5,750 bases of DNA from Modestobacter sp. (GTDB lineage Bacteria; Actinomycetota; Actinomycetes; Mycobacteriales; Geodermatophilaceae). The stretch is from contig JAOPUQ010000300.1 of assembly GCA_025963425.1 (NCBI GenBank), positions 1 through 5,750 of the forward strand. Reading direction: 5' to 3'. Both the position numbers and the translations under genes were made by a program. How positions within the stretch are numbered: the first letter of the stretch is position 1; every line of letters begins with the position of its first letter. Positions 1 to 5,313 of the stretch are shown here, piece after piece. Below the pieces are notes generated by a model. The model was not told where the DNA came from and searched no databases. It saw only the letters and a program-made list of their open reading frames with translations.

Positions 1-576
1 GCCGTCGACGGCCTGCTGCTGGTAGTCCCGCAGGTGCCAGTCGGCCTGGTCGAGCTCGATCGGGTGGGCCTGCCCGTCGACGTAGCCGGCGAGGTCCTCG
101 GCCGGCCAGCCGATCTTCAGCAGCGCCTGCTTGAGCCGCCCGCGCTCGGAGGGGTGCACGACGACCGAGTCGGCGTCGATGCGCGCGCCGAGCATCGGGG
201 CGACCCGCTTGCTGCGCACGACCTCCTCCAGGACCGCGCGGTCGGTGCTGGTGAGCACCAGCCCGTGCACCGGGTGGTTGGCCAGGGTCAGCCGGCCGTA
301 GCGGTCCATCGTGTCGGCGACGTCGACCAGCAGGGCGTGCGGCACCGGGTAGCGGGAGAAGCGGACCAGCGCGTCGACGACCTGCTCGGCGTCGTGCCCG
401 GCGGCGCGGGCGTTCCACAGCGCCAGCGGGGTGACCCGGTAGGTGTGCACGTGCTCGGGGGAGCGCTCCAGCTCGGCGAAGGGCGCGATCGCCGCCCGGC
501 ATTCCTTGGACAGCGGGTGGTCGACCTCGAGCAGCAGGGTCTTGTCCGACTGGACGATCAGGGGACCGTCACTCAC
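1..576 (-). CDS. xpb: DNA repair helicase XPB, N-terminal part (runs off the left edge)
   Basis: These are the first 192 residues of an actinobacterial XPB/ERCC3-type superfamily 2 DNA helicase (M. tuberculosis Rv0861c type), which unwinds DNA 3'-5' in repair. The protein opens with VSDGPLIVQSDKTLLLEVDH, the usual beginning of this family. Residues about 6-160 form the XPB/Ssl2 N-terminal domain, with landmarks YRVT (46-49), SRYPVPHALL (74-83) and GRL (94-96). WHLRDYQQQAV (180-190) is the lead-in to the ATPase core. The Walker A, DEAH-type and C-terminal helicase motifs lie outside the window, so activity cannot be judged. The GTG start is supported by a GAGGGAG ribosome site nine bases upstream and by the family N-terminus. 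The frame is open to base 1. A 112-base gap separates it from the methyltransferase gene upstream. Family assignment is firm; the role in this organism is inferred. Confidence 0.95.
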   Translation of the reverse strand, partial: MSDGPLIVQSDKTLLLEVDHPLSKECRAAIAPFAELERSPEHVHTYRVTPLALWNARAAGHDAEQVVDALVRFSRYPVPHALLVDVADTMDRYGRLTLANHPVHGLVLTSTDRAVLEEVVRSKRVAPMLGARIDADSVVVHPSERGRLKQALLKIGWPAEDLAGYVDGQAHPIELDQADWHLRDYQQQAVDG

Positions 577-585
577 GAATGGTTG

Positions 586-592
586 CTCCCTC
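586..592 (-). promoter_or_regulatory. Ribosome binding site of the XPB helicase gene
   Basis: On the minus strand GAGGGAG lies nine bases before the GTG at 576. It supports that GTG as the start, since no ATG fits the family N-terminus. Confidence 0.7.
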
Positions 593-602
593 GGCAGTGC
601 TG

Positions 603-623
603 GGTGGGGCCGTGCGACCCACC
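603..623. repeat. Inverted repeat upstream of the XPB helicase gene
   Basis: GGTGGG (603-608) and CCCACC (618-623) are perfect 6-bp complements with a 9-base gap, about 27 to 47 bases before the helicase start. It could be an operator or a leader hairpin. No T run follows it on either strand, so it is not a typical terminator for the methyltransferase gene. In DNA this GC-rich it may be chance. No convincing -35/-10 pair was seen in the 112-base gap (577-688); a TACCGT on the minus strand is the best -10 candidate but has no matching -35. Confidence 0.3.
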
Positions 624-688
624 ACGGTAACTGCGGGCTGCGGTGCACGCTTCCCACCGCGGGGCCGGGACGCCGGGTGCCGGGCAGG

Positions 689-1969
689 TCACACCCAGTC
701 GGTGCGCCGCAGCGGTGGCTGCTCCCCGCCGGCGCGCTGGAGCAGCACCTGGTTCACGCCCATGTTCCCGGCCTCGAAGGCCAGCGCGCTGGCGGCCCTG
801 TACAGCCGCCAGACCCGGGCCCGGCCGTCGCTGGTCAGCTCGACGGCGGGGTCCCAGTGGTCCTCCAGCCGCTGCACCCAGGCCCGCAGGGTGAGGGCGT
901 AGTGCCGGCGCAAAGCCTCCACGTCGAGCACCTCGAGCCCGCTGGCCTCCAGCAGACCGACCAGCTCGCCGAGGCCGAGCAGCTCGCCGTCGGGGAACAC
1001 GTAGCGGGCGATGAAGGTGTCGGGGTTCCACATCGCCTCGCCGTCGTTCCAGGCGATCGCGTGGTTGAGCAGTCGCCCGCCGGGGCGCAGCAGCCTGGTC
1101 AGCTGGGCGACGTACTCGGGCATCAGAGCCCGGCCGACGTGCTCGGCCATGCCGATCGAGCTGATCGCGTCGAAGGGCTCGTCGTCCACGGCGCGGTAGT
1201 CCTGCACCCGGATGTCGATCTTGTCGGTCAGCCCCACCTCGGCCACCCGCTTGCGGGCCATCCGGGCCTGCTCCTCCGACAGCGTGATGCCCACGACCGT
1301 CGCGCCGTAGTGCTGCGCGGCGTGGATCGCCATGCTGCCCCAGCCGCAGCCGACGTCCAGCAGGCGAGCGCCGGGGGTCAGCCCGAGCTTGCGGCAGACC
1401 AGGTCGAGCTTGGCGGCCTGGGCGGCCTCCAGGCCGGCGTCCTCGGACGCCCAGACCGCGCAGGAGTAGACCATGGACGGCCCCAGCACCAGGGCGTAGA
1501 AGTCGTTGCCGACGTCGTAGTGGTGGGCGATCGCCGCGGCGTCCCGGGAGCGGGAGTGCCGCCGCCCGATCCGGCCGAGGTCGGCCTCCTCGGCCGGCGG
1601 CACCGGCTCCGGGCCGATCGCGCCGAGTCGGAGCGCGGTGCCCAGCAGCCCGAGCCGCTCGCGCAGCGTCGGGGAGGCCATCGGCCCGGTGTCGGCCAGC
1701 CGGCCGACCGAGCTCAGCGCGGCGAAGGTGGCGAACACGTCGCCCTCGACGTCGATCTCGCCGGCCACGTAGGCCCGGCTCAGCCCGAGCTGCCCGGGTG
1801 ACCACAGCAGCCGCCGCAGCGCCCGCCGGGACCGGACGGCCACCACCGGTGCTCCCGGAGGGCCGGCGAGGGAGCCGTCCCAGCCGCGGAGCCGCAGCGG
1901 GAGCTCGGACGTGCCCAGGACGGCGCCGAGCGCCGTGGCCAACCGATCCGCGACCGTCTGCCGTGCCAT
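689..1969 (-). CDS. Cyclopropane-fatty-acyl-phospholipid synthase family methyltransferase
   Basis: This 426-residue S-adenosylmethionine-dependent methyltransferase belongs to the family that methylates double bonds in acyl chains of membrane phospholipids, giving cyclopropane or, in some actinobacteria, 10-methyl(ene) fatty acids. Family marks from the ATG: HHYDVGNDFY (149-158), the SAM-binding glycine motif LLDVGCGWGS (203-212), GITLSEEQ (227-234) and GMAEHVG (273-279). Residues matching the bicarbonate site of E. coli Cfa are all present: Cys170 (YSC), Glu276, His303, Ile305 and Tyr357 (YALTLRAW), so the enzyme looks intact. The length exceeds mycobacterial CmaA-type enzymes (about 290) and is close to UfaA1-type proteins; about 145 residues precede the catalytic core. 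An in-frame GTG at 1987 would add six residues, but the ATG at 1969 has GAGGTGG five bases upstream. No FAD-dependent reductase partner, as expected for 10-methyl synthesis, is visible, so cyclopropanation is the default; the product cannot be fixed. Confidence 0.93.
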   Translation of the reverse strand: MARQTVADRLATALGAVLGTSELPLRLRGWDGSLAGPPGAPVVAVRSRRALRRLLWSPGQLGLSRAYVAGEIDVEGDVFATFAALSSVGRLADTGPMASPTLRERLGLLGTALRLGAIGPEPVPPAEEADLGRIGRRHSRSRDAAAIAHHYDVGNDFYALVLGPSMVYSCAVWASEDAGLEAAQAAKLDLVCRKLGLTPGARLLDVGCGWGSMAIHAAQHYGATVVGITLSEEQARMARKRVAEVGLTDKIDIRVQDYRAVDDEPFDAISSIGMAEHVGRALMPEYVAQLTRLLRPGGRLLNHAIAWNDGEAMWNPDTFIARYVFPDGELLGLGELVGLLEASGLEVLDVEALRRHYALTLRAWVQRLEDHWDPAVELTSDGRARVWRLYRAASALAFEAGNMGVNQVLLQRAGGEQPPLRRTDWV

Positions 1970-1974
1970 GTCCG

Positions 1975-1981
1975 CCACCTC
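1975..1981 (-). promoter_or_regulatory. Ribosome binding site of the methyltransferase gene (decides the start)
   Basis: GAGGTGG on the minus strand lies five bases before the ATG at 1969, which is good Shine-Dalgarno spacing. The alternative GTG at 1987 has only GACGAG directly against it and is the poorer choice. Confidence 0.65.
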
Positions 1982-1995
1982 GTCCACCTCGTCCA
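1975..1995. repeat. Tandem 9-bp repeat at the methyltransferase ribosome site
   Basis: CCACCTCGT occurs twice without a gap (1975-1983 and 1984-1992) and is followed by a further CCA. On the minus strand this duplicates the GAGGTGG Shine-Dalgarno sequence, so two ribosome-site copies lie 9 bases apart. It may be a small slippage duplication. Confidence 0.6.
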
Positions 1996-2104
1996 GTGCG
2001 CGACCCTGCGGGCGACGGTGACCGGGTCAGGCGCTGGTTGCGATCGTCAACTACATCCGCCCCAAGTCTGGCGCATGGTTGATCATTCCCGGAAGAGCGG
2101 GCGT
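1996..2104 (-). other. Intergenic region with AT-richer patch, probable promoter zone of the methyltransferase gene
   Basis: Bases from about 2036 to 2090 are clearly richer in A and T than anything around them. On the minus strand TTGACG (2045-2050) resembles a -35 box, but no TAnnnT lies 16 to 19 bases downstream, so the promoter is only suggested. An imperfect palindrome GTTG-CGATCG-T-CAAC (2037-2051) overlaps that box, and GGTTG followed by GATC recurs at 2077-2084. A 4-bp stem CCCG/CGGG (2088-2101) after the upstream gene is too short to call a terminator. Confidence 0.35.
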
Positions 2105-4369
2105 TCAGGACGTGGCGGCGCGCCCCGGCTCGTCGTCCTCCACGACGGCGACCGAGGTGATGCGGTGGACGGCGAAGGTCCGGTTCTCCCCACGCCCCTC
2201 GTCGAACCCCTGCAGGAACCCGCCGACCAGCGACACCGGCTGCACCACACGCTGGCTGCCGCTGCCCTGGGCGTCGACGTAGCCCAGCCAGATCGGCAGC
2301 CCCCCGCGGACGGCGCGGGTGAGCAGCTCCAGGGTGCTGGCGGTGGTCACCCCGGGGATCTGGCGCACCGGGTCGGTGCGGCGCGCGGCCAGCGCCGCGT
2401 CGCCGGCCCGGATCTCCCGCACCGTCGCCGCGACGTCGTCCCGGGCGAGCGGGCGGGGTCCGGACACCGGTGCCGAGCCCGGCCGGCGGCCCACGGCCCG
2501 GGGGCGCGCCGGGGGGCGGGTCAGGACGGCCCCCCCGGCGGACTCCCCGGCCGGGGCGTAGCCGGCCGAGCGCAGCACGCTGAGCACCTCCTCGGCCTGC
2601 AGACCGCTGACCAGCACACCCGGGGCGAGCCGGCGCAGCTCGGCGTTGGCGGTGCGCCGGTCGTTGACCACCTGGGACAGCAGCCCGTGGTCGTCGGAGC
2701 GCACGTAGCACTCGATCGCGCCGACCCGCAGCCGGCCGTGCTGGCGGGCGACGTCGTCGACCAGGTAGTCCAGTGCCTGCGGGACCGGGGTGCGCGAGGC
2801 GCGGCTGAAGAAGTCGTGCAGGTCGGTGGCCGACCAGCCGTTGTCCAGTGCCCGGCGGATGCTGCCGTCGGTCACCCGGTAGACCGTCGCCCCGCCGGAG
2901 GACTCGACGTCGGCCACCAGGGCCAGCGAGCCGGCCAGCTCGGCGACGAGCGGGCCGGGGGCGATGAGGGACAGGTCGGGCTGGGCGAGCACGTGGTCGA
3001 CCGGGGCGGGCAGCAGGTCGCGCATGCCGTCGGCGGCGCCGTCGGCCCCGCTGCGCAGCAGCCCGCGCCCGCCGGTGCTCAGCACGCCCTGGACGACGAC
3101 GCCCAGCCGTTCGGCCTCGGCCAGCAGCGCCGGGACCGGCGCCAGCCGGTCGGCCCGCCGCGGCGTGCGCCAGCGCAGCAGCGCCACGAGCTCGTCGGCG
3201 CGCAGCCCGGTGCCCACCGGGTACTCGGCCAGCACCGCCAGGGCCGAACCGCGCAGCGCCGGCGCGGTCTGCCGCACGACGTCCGGCGACAGCACGTTGA
3301 CCGCCTTGCCGGCGACGTCACGCTGGCCCACCAGCGAGATGAGCCGCACGCTCGTCAGCCAGCCCTCGGCCAGCACCGCCCACCGGTCGGGCAGGTCCTG
3401 CTCGCGCCAGGCGTCGTACTCGCGGGTGGGCAGCCACTCGTCGCGGTGCGCGCCGCCGACGTCCAGCAGCCCGGCGCAGTGCGCCAGCTCCACCAGGAAA
3501 GCGATGTCGGCCTCGCCGACCTTCAGGTCGCGGGCCAGCCGCTTCTGGTCGCGGACGCCCAGGCCGCCGCTGCGCAGCAGCCCGGCCGGCTCCTCCTCGA
3601 GTGCGGTGAGGACGTCGGCCACCCGGCCGAGCACCTCCAGCGCCGCGCCGGCCGCCTGCTGGTCGACCGTGGCCGGGTCCCGGCGGCTGACCTCGGGGTC
3701 CGGGCGCAGGCGCGGGGGCCCGTAGGGCTGGTCGCCGCGCAGGGCCAGGCCGATCTCGCGGGGCAGTTCGACGTTCACCGCGTCGATGCGGGCCAGCAGG
3801 CCACGCTGCAGCAGGCGGCGGGCCGGGGTGAGCGGGCCGTTGCCGGTGTCGGGCAGGTGGCCGACCGGCCGGTCGCCGGCCAGCCGTTCCAGGACGGTGT
3901 GCTCCTCGGCGTCCAGGCCCTCGAGCGCGGCGGACAGGTCGCGGGGCAGCGACACGCGCAGGTCGACCGCCCGGCGGCCGAGTCCGGCCGGGTAGCGCAC
4001 CGACCGGCGCACCTGGTCGGGGGCGTGCAACTCGTGGTCGCCCCACAGCAGCGCGCGGGTGGTCAGCGTCGCGACCGCCTGGTCGAGGACGTCGGTCGGT
4101 ACGCCGGGGAGCAGCGCCGGCAGGTCGGCGCGGGCCACGCCGTCGGTGGGGGAGAGCAGCACGACGTCGAGCACCTGCAGCGTCGCGGCGTCCAGTTCGT
4201 CGAGCGCCCGGTCGACCGACACCGGGACCGCCAGGCGGGTGGCCAGCGCCACGACGTCCGATGGTGCGGGGCGGGCGACGTCGGGTCGGGCGACCAGCAG
4301 CGCGTCCAGCTGCTCGTCGGAGCGGGTGCGCAGCCAGGCGGCCAGCGTCGCGGGCAGGTCGGCAGGCAT
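2105..4369 (-). CDS. Helicase-associated protein with XPB/Ssl2-type domain and C-terminal WYL-like domain
   Basis: This 754-residue protein resembles M. tuberculosis Rv0862c, which lies beside the XPB gene there. Residues 1-450 are mostly helical, with SWL-like and DEQLDALL segments near the N-terminus and winged-helix-like stretches, but I name no domain there. Residues about 457-609 match the XPB/Ssl2 N-terminal domain (Helicase_C_3): YRVT (497-500), RTPVPQALDYLVDD (526-539), GRLRVG (545-550). A Pro/Arg-rich linker (about 615-642) follows. Residues about 679-743 look like a WYL domain: LPIWLGY, RVVQPVSLVGGFLQGF, then RTFAVHRITSV. There is no Walker A or DExH motif, so it is not itself a helicase. 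A role assisting or regulating XPB is inferred. The start is uncertain: GTG at 4378 is in frame three codons upstream and neither has a good ribosome site; the ATG has a weak GGA four bases away. Confidence 0.9.
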   Translation of the reverse strand: MPADLPATLAAWLRTRSDEQLDALLVARPDVARPAPSDVVALATRLAVPVSVDRALDELDAATLQVLDVVLLSPTDGVARADLPALLPGVPTDVLDQAVATLTTRALLWGDHELHAPDQVRRSVRYPAGLGRRAVDLRVSLPRDLSAALEGLDAEEHTVLERLAGDRPVGHLPDTGNGPLTPARRLLQRGLLARIDAVNVELPREIGLALRGDQPYGPPRLRPDPEVSRRDPATVDQQAAGAALEVLGRVADVLTALEEEPAGLLRSGGLGVRDQKRLARDLKVGEADIAFLVELAHCAGLLDVGGAHRDEWLPTREYDAWREQDLPDRWAVLAEGWLTSVRLISLVGQRDVAGKAVNVLSPDVVRQTAPALRGSALAVLAEYPVGTGLRADELVALLRWRTPRRADRLAPVPALLAEAERLGVVVQGVLSTGGRGLLRSGADGAADGMRDLLPAPVDHVLAQPDLSLIAPGPLVAELAGSLALVADVESSGGATVYRVTDGSIRRALDNGWSATDLHDFFSRASRTPVPQALDYLVDDVARQHGRLRVGAIECYVRSDDHGLLSQVVNDRRTANAELRRLAPGVLVSGLQAEEVLSVLRSAGYAPAGESAGGAVLTRPPARPRAVGRRPGSAPVSGPRPLARDDVAATVREIRAGDAALAARRTDPVRQIPGVTTASTLELLTRAVRGGLPIWLGYVDAQGSGSQRVVQPVSLVGGFLQGFDEGRGENRTFAVHRITSVAVVEDDEPGRAATS
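2141..2335 (-). other. WYL-like domain at the C-terminus of the helicase-associated protein
   Basis: The order of elements fits the WYL fold: a helix (TLELLTRAV), a strand with an aromatic end (PIWLGYVD), a short turn with Gly and Ser, R-V-V-Q-P and hydrophobics (RVVQPVSLVGG), FLQGFDE in place of the WYL-containing strand, then NRTFAVHRITSVAVV as the closing R-x-F-x-x-x-R-I segment. WYL domains in bacterial regulators such as PafBC bind nucleic acid or other ligands. The assignment is by eye. Confidence 0.6.
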
Positions 4370-4384
4370 CCGGTCCACGTTACG

Positions 4385-4411
4385 TCGCCGGCTCGCAGAG
4401 TGCGCCGGCGA
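4385..4411. repeat. Inverted repeat between divergent genes, candidate operator
   Basis: TCGCCGGC (4385-4392) and GCCGGCGA (4404-4411) are perfect 8-bp complements with an 11-base spacer, giving 19 bp from arm to arm, nearly two helical turns. It sits in the 78-base space between the helicase-associated gene and the membrane-protein gene and could serve both promoters. It lies only 16 bases before the ATG at 4369. GCCGGC is a common word in this composition, so chance is possible. Confidence 0.4.
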
Positions 4412-4447
4412 GGCGGACAGTGCTCACCCCTCTGGGACGATGACCCG

Positions 4448-4969
4448 GTGCCCGCCCTCGACGACCCGCAGACCCGCGCCGCGCTGGGCGCGCTCCGGGT
4501 GGGGGCGCTGCGCTGGCTCGGCGGTGGGGTGGTCGCCGTCGTCCTGGGGTGCCTGCTCGCCGTGGCCGCCGTCCGGATCGCCCGGGACAGCGGGGAGCGG
4601 GTGCCCGGCGCCGGGCTGGTCGTGATCGCCCTGGTGCTCGGCGGCCTGGCCGCGGCCGTGGCGGGGCTGGGCTCGCTGCTGCGCACCCGGCGCTGGACCG
4701 CGGCACTGGCGGGCACGTCCTGGCAGCTGGGCCGGCTGCGGGTGGCCGGCGCCGCGGTGCTCCAGGTCGAGCCGCTCGGCTTCGACGACCTCGCCGGCGA
4801 ACCGCTCCGGCTGCGGCTGATGTCCACCGCCATCTGGCGGACCCGGGCGGTCCAGCGGCTGGCCGACGGCGACGTCTCCTACGCCCCCGTCTCGGCCCGC
4901 GAGTGGGTGCTCACCGCGGACGGTGCCGGCACCGTCTTCGGCGCCCGGGTGCCCGGCCGCCGCGGCTGA
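4448..4969 (+). CDS. Membrane protein of unknown function, two transmembrane helices
   Basis: I do not recognise a family for this 173-residue protein. A short acidic-basic N-terminus (MPALDDPQTR) is followed by two hydrophobic helices, about residues 24-44 (GGGVVAVVLGCLLAVAAV) and 55-77 (AGLVVIALVLGGLAAAVAGL), joined by a charged loop with RIARDSGER. After an Arg-rich anchor (RTRRW, 79-83) comes a soluble domain of about 90 residues with Trp92, a run of basic and hydrophobic residues, STAIWRTR (126-133), EWVLTADG (152-159) and GTVFGARVPGR (161-171). With both ends on the same side and positive charge after helix 2, the domain is probably cytoplasmic. The GTG start is chosen because GGGA lies ten bases upstream and the divergent intergenic region limits longer versions. 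It is transcribed away from the helicase-associated gene. Confidence 0.75.
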   Translation: MPALDDPQTRAALGALRVGALRWLGGGVVAVVLGCLLAVAAVRIARDSGERVPGAGLVVIALVLGGLAAAVAGLGSLLRTRRWTAALAGTSWQLGRLRVAGAAVLQVEPLGFDDLAGEPLRLRLMSTAIWRTRAVQRLADGDVSYAPVSAREWVLTADGAGTVFGARVPGRRG

Positions 4970-4993
4970 CTTCCAACTCGCGGGCGACACGGT

Positions 4994-5022
4994 CTGGTGG
5001 ACATCGCGCGTGCCTGGTGGAC
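4994..5022. repeat. 9-bp direct repeat upstream of the 73-residue gene
   Basis: CTGGTGGAC occurs at 4994-5002 and again at 5014-5022, with starts 20 bp apart, about two helical turns, in the 122-base gap (4970-5091) before the small gene. The placement would suit a regulator binding the same DNA face twice. No clear -35/-10 pair was found in the gap, and no terminator hairpin for the membrane-protein gene. Confidence 0.45.
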
Positions 5023-5082
5023 TGCACGGGAAGATGGACGCCGATGCGCCCCGGCGAGAGGCCCGGGCAGCGCACGGCAACT

Positions 5083-5087
5083 GGAGG
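5083..5087 (+). promoter_or_regulatory. Ribosome binding site of the 73-residue gene
   Basis: A full GGAGG lies four bases before the ATG at 5092. It is the clearest Shine-Dalgarno sequence in the window and strongly supports the small gene being translated. Confidence 0.75.
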
Positions 5088-5091
5088 CGAC

Positions 5092-5313
5092 ATGGCGAAG
5101 CGCAAGGACAAGCACGCTCACCTGGTCGAGCCGACCTGGGGTGAGTCCGAGGGTGGTGGCCCGCCGCTGACCGAGCTGGTCAGCGAGATGGCGGGCTCGC
5201 TCTCGCCGTTCGGCGAGGACCACGCCTTCCCGATCCCCCCGGAGCGGCTGCGCTACGCCCACCCGACCGACAGGCCCAACCGGGCCGGCCTGATGGCGGG
5301 CGAGCAGCGGTGA
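5092..5313 (+). CDS. Uncharacterised 73-residue protein, translationally coupled to acyl-CoA synthetase
   Basis: The protein begins MAKRKDKHAHLVEP, continues with an acidic, glycine-rich stretch (WGESEGGGPP, 16-25), then a possible short helix (LTELVSEMAGSL, 26-37), and ends in a polar tail rich in Pro, Arg and His (FPIPPERLRYAHPTDRPNRA). It has no signal peptide, membrane helix, cysteine or recognisable domain, and much of it may be disordered. I do not recognise a family. It is called real because of a complete GGAGG ribosome site, an ATG start and a stop that overlaps the next start by four bases. The coupling implies it is made together with the acyl-CoA synthetase, perhaps as a partner or modulator, but this is inference from position only. 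Confidence 0.8.
   Translation: MAKRKDKHAHLVEPTWGESEGGGPPLTELVSEMAGSLSPFGEDHAFPIPPERLRYAHPTDRPNRAGLMAGEQR

Noticed and set aside
664..684. Three GCCGGG words in a row after the methyltransferase stop, looked at as a terminator
   Set aside because: They are direct, not inverted, repeats and no T run follows. They reflect base composition.
34..1801. Plus-strand open frames antisense to the XPB and methyltransferase genes
   Set aside because: They mirror confidently identified genes, have biased composition and lack ribosome sites.
1987..1987. GTG at 1987 as the start of the methyltransferase
   Set aside because: It has no properly spaced ribosome site, whereas the ATG at 1969 does.
2088..2101. 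CCCG/CGGG hairpin after the helicase-associated gene
   Set aside because: A four-base stem without a T run is too weak to be called a terminator.
573..2711. A 712-codon open frame on the minus strand overlapping the methyltransferase and the end of the helicase-associated gene
   Set aside because: It is an Arg/Gly/Ala/Pro-rich translation of an off frame of two well-supported genes, as expected when third positions are almost all G or C.
2018..4447. A long plus-strand open frame antisense to the helicase-associated gene, continuous with the membrane-protein frame
   Set aside because: The translation is low-complexity (Gly, Gln, Val, Arg, Ala) and has no recognisable domain. Only the part from 4448 on, outside the antisense overlap, looks like a real protein.
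4424..5313. Minus-strand open frames opposite the membrane protein and the 73-residue gene
   Set aside because: Their composition is typical of shadow frames, and the plus-strand frames have better starts, a GGAGG site and operon-like overlap.
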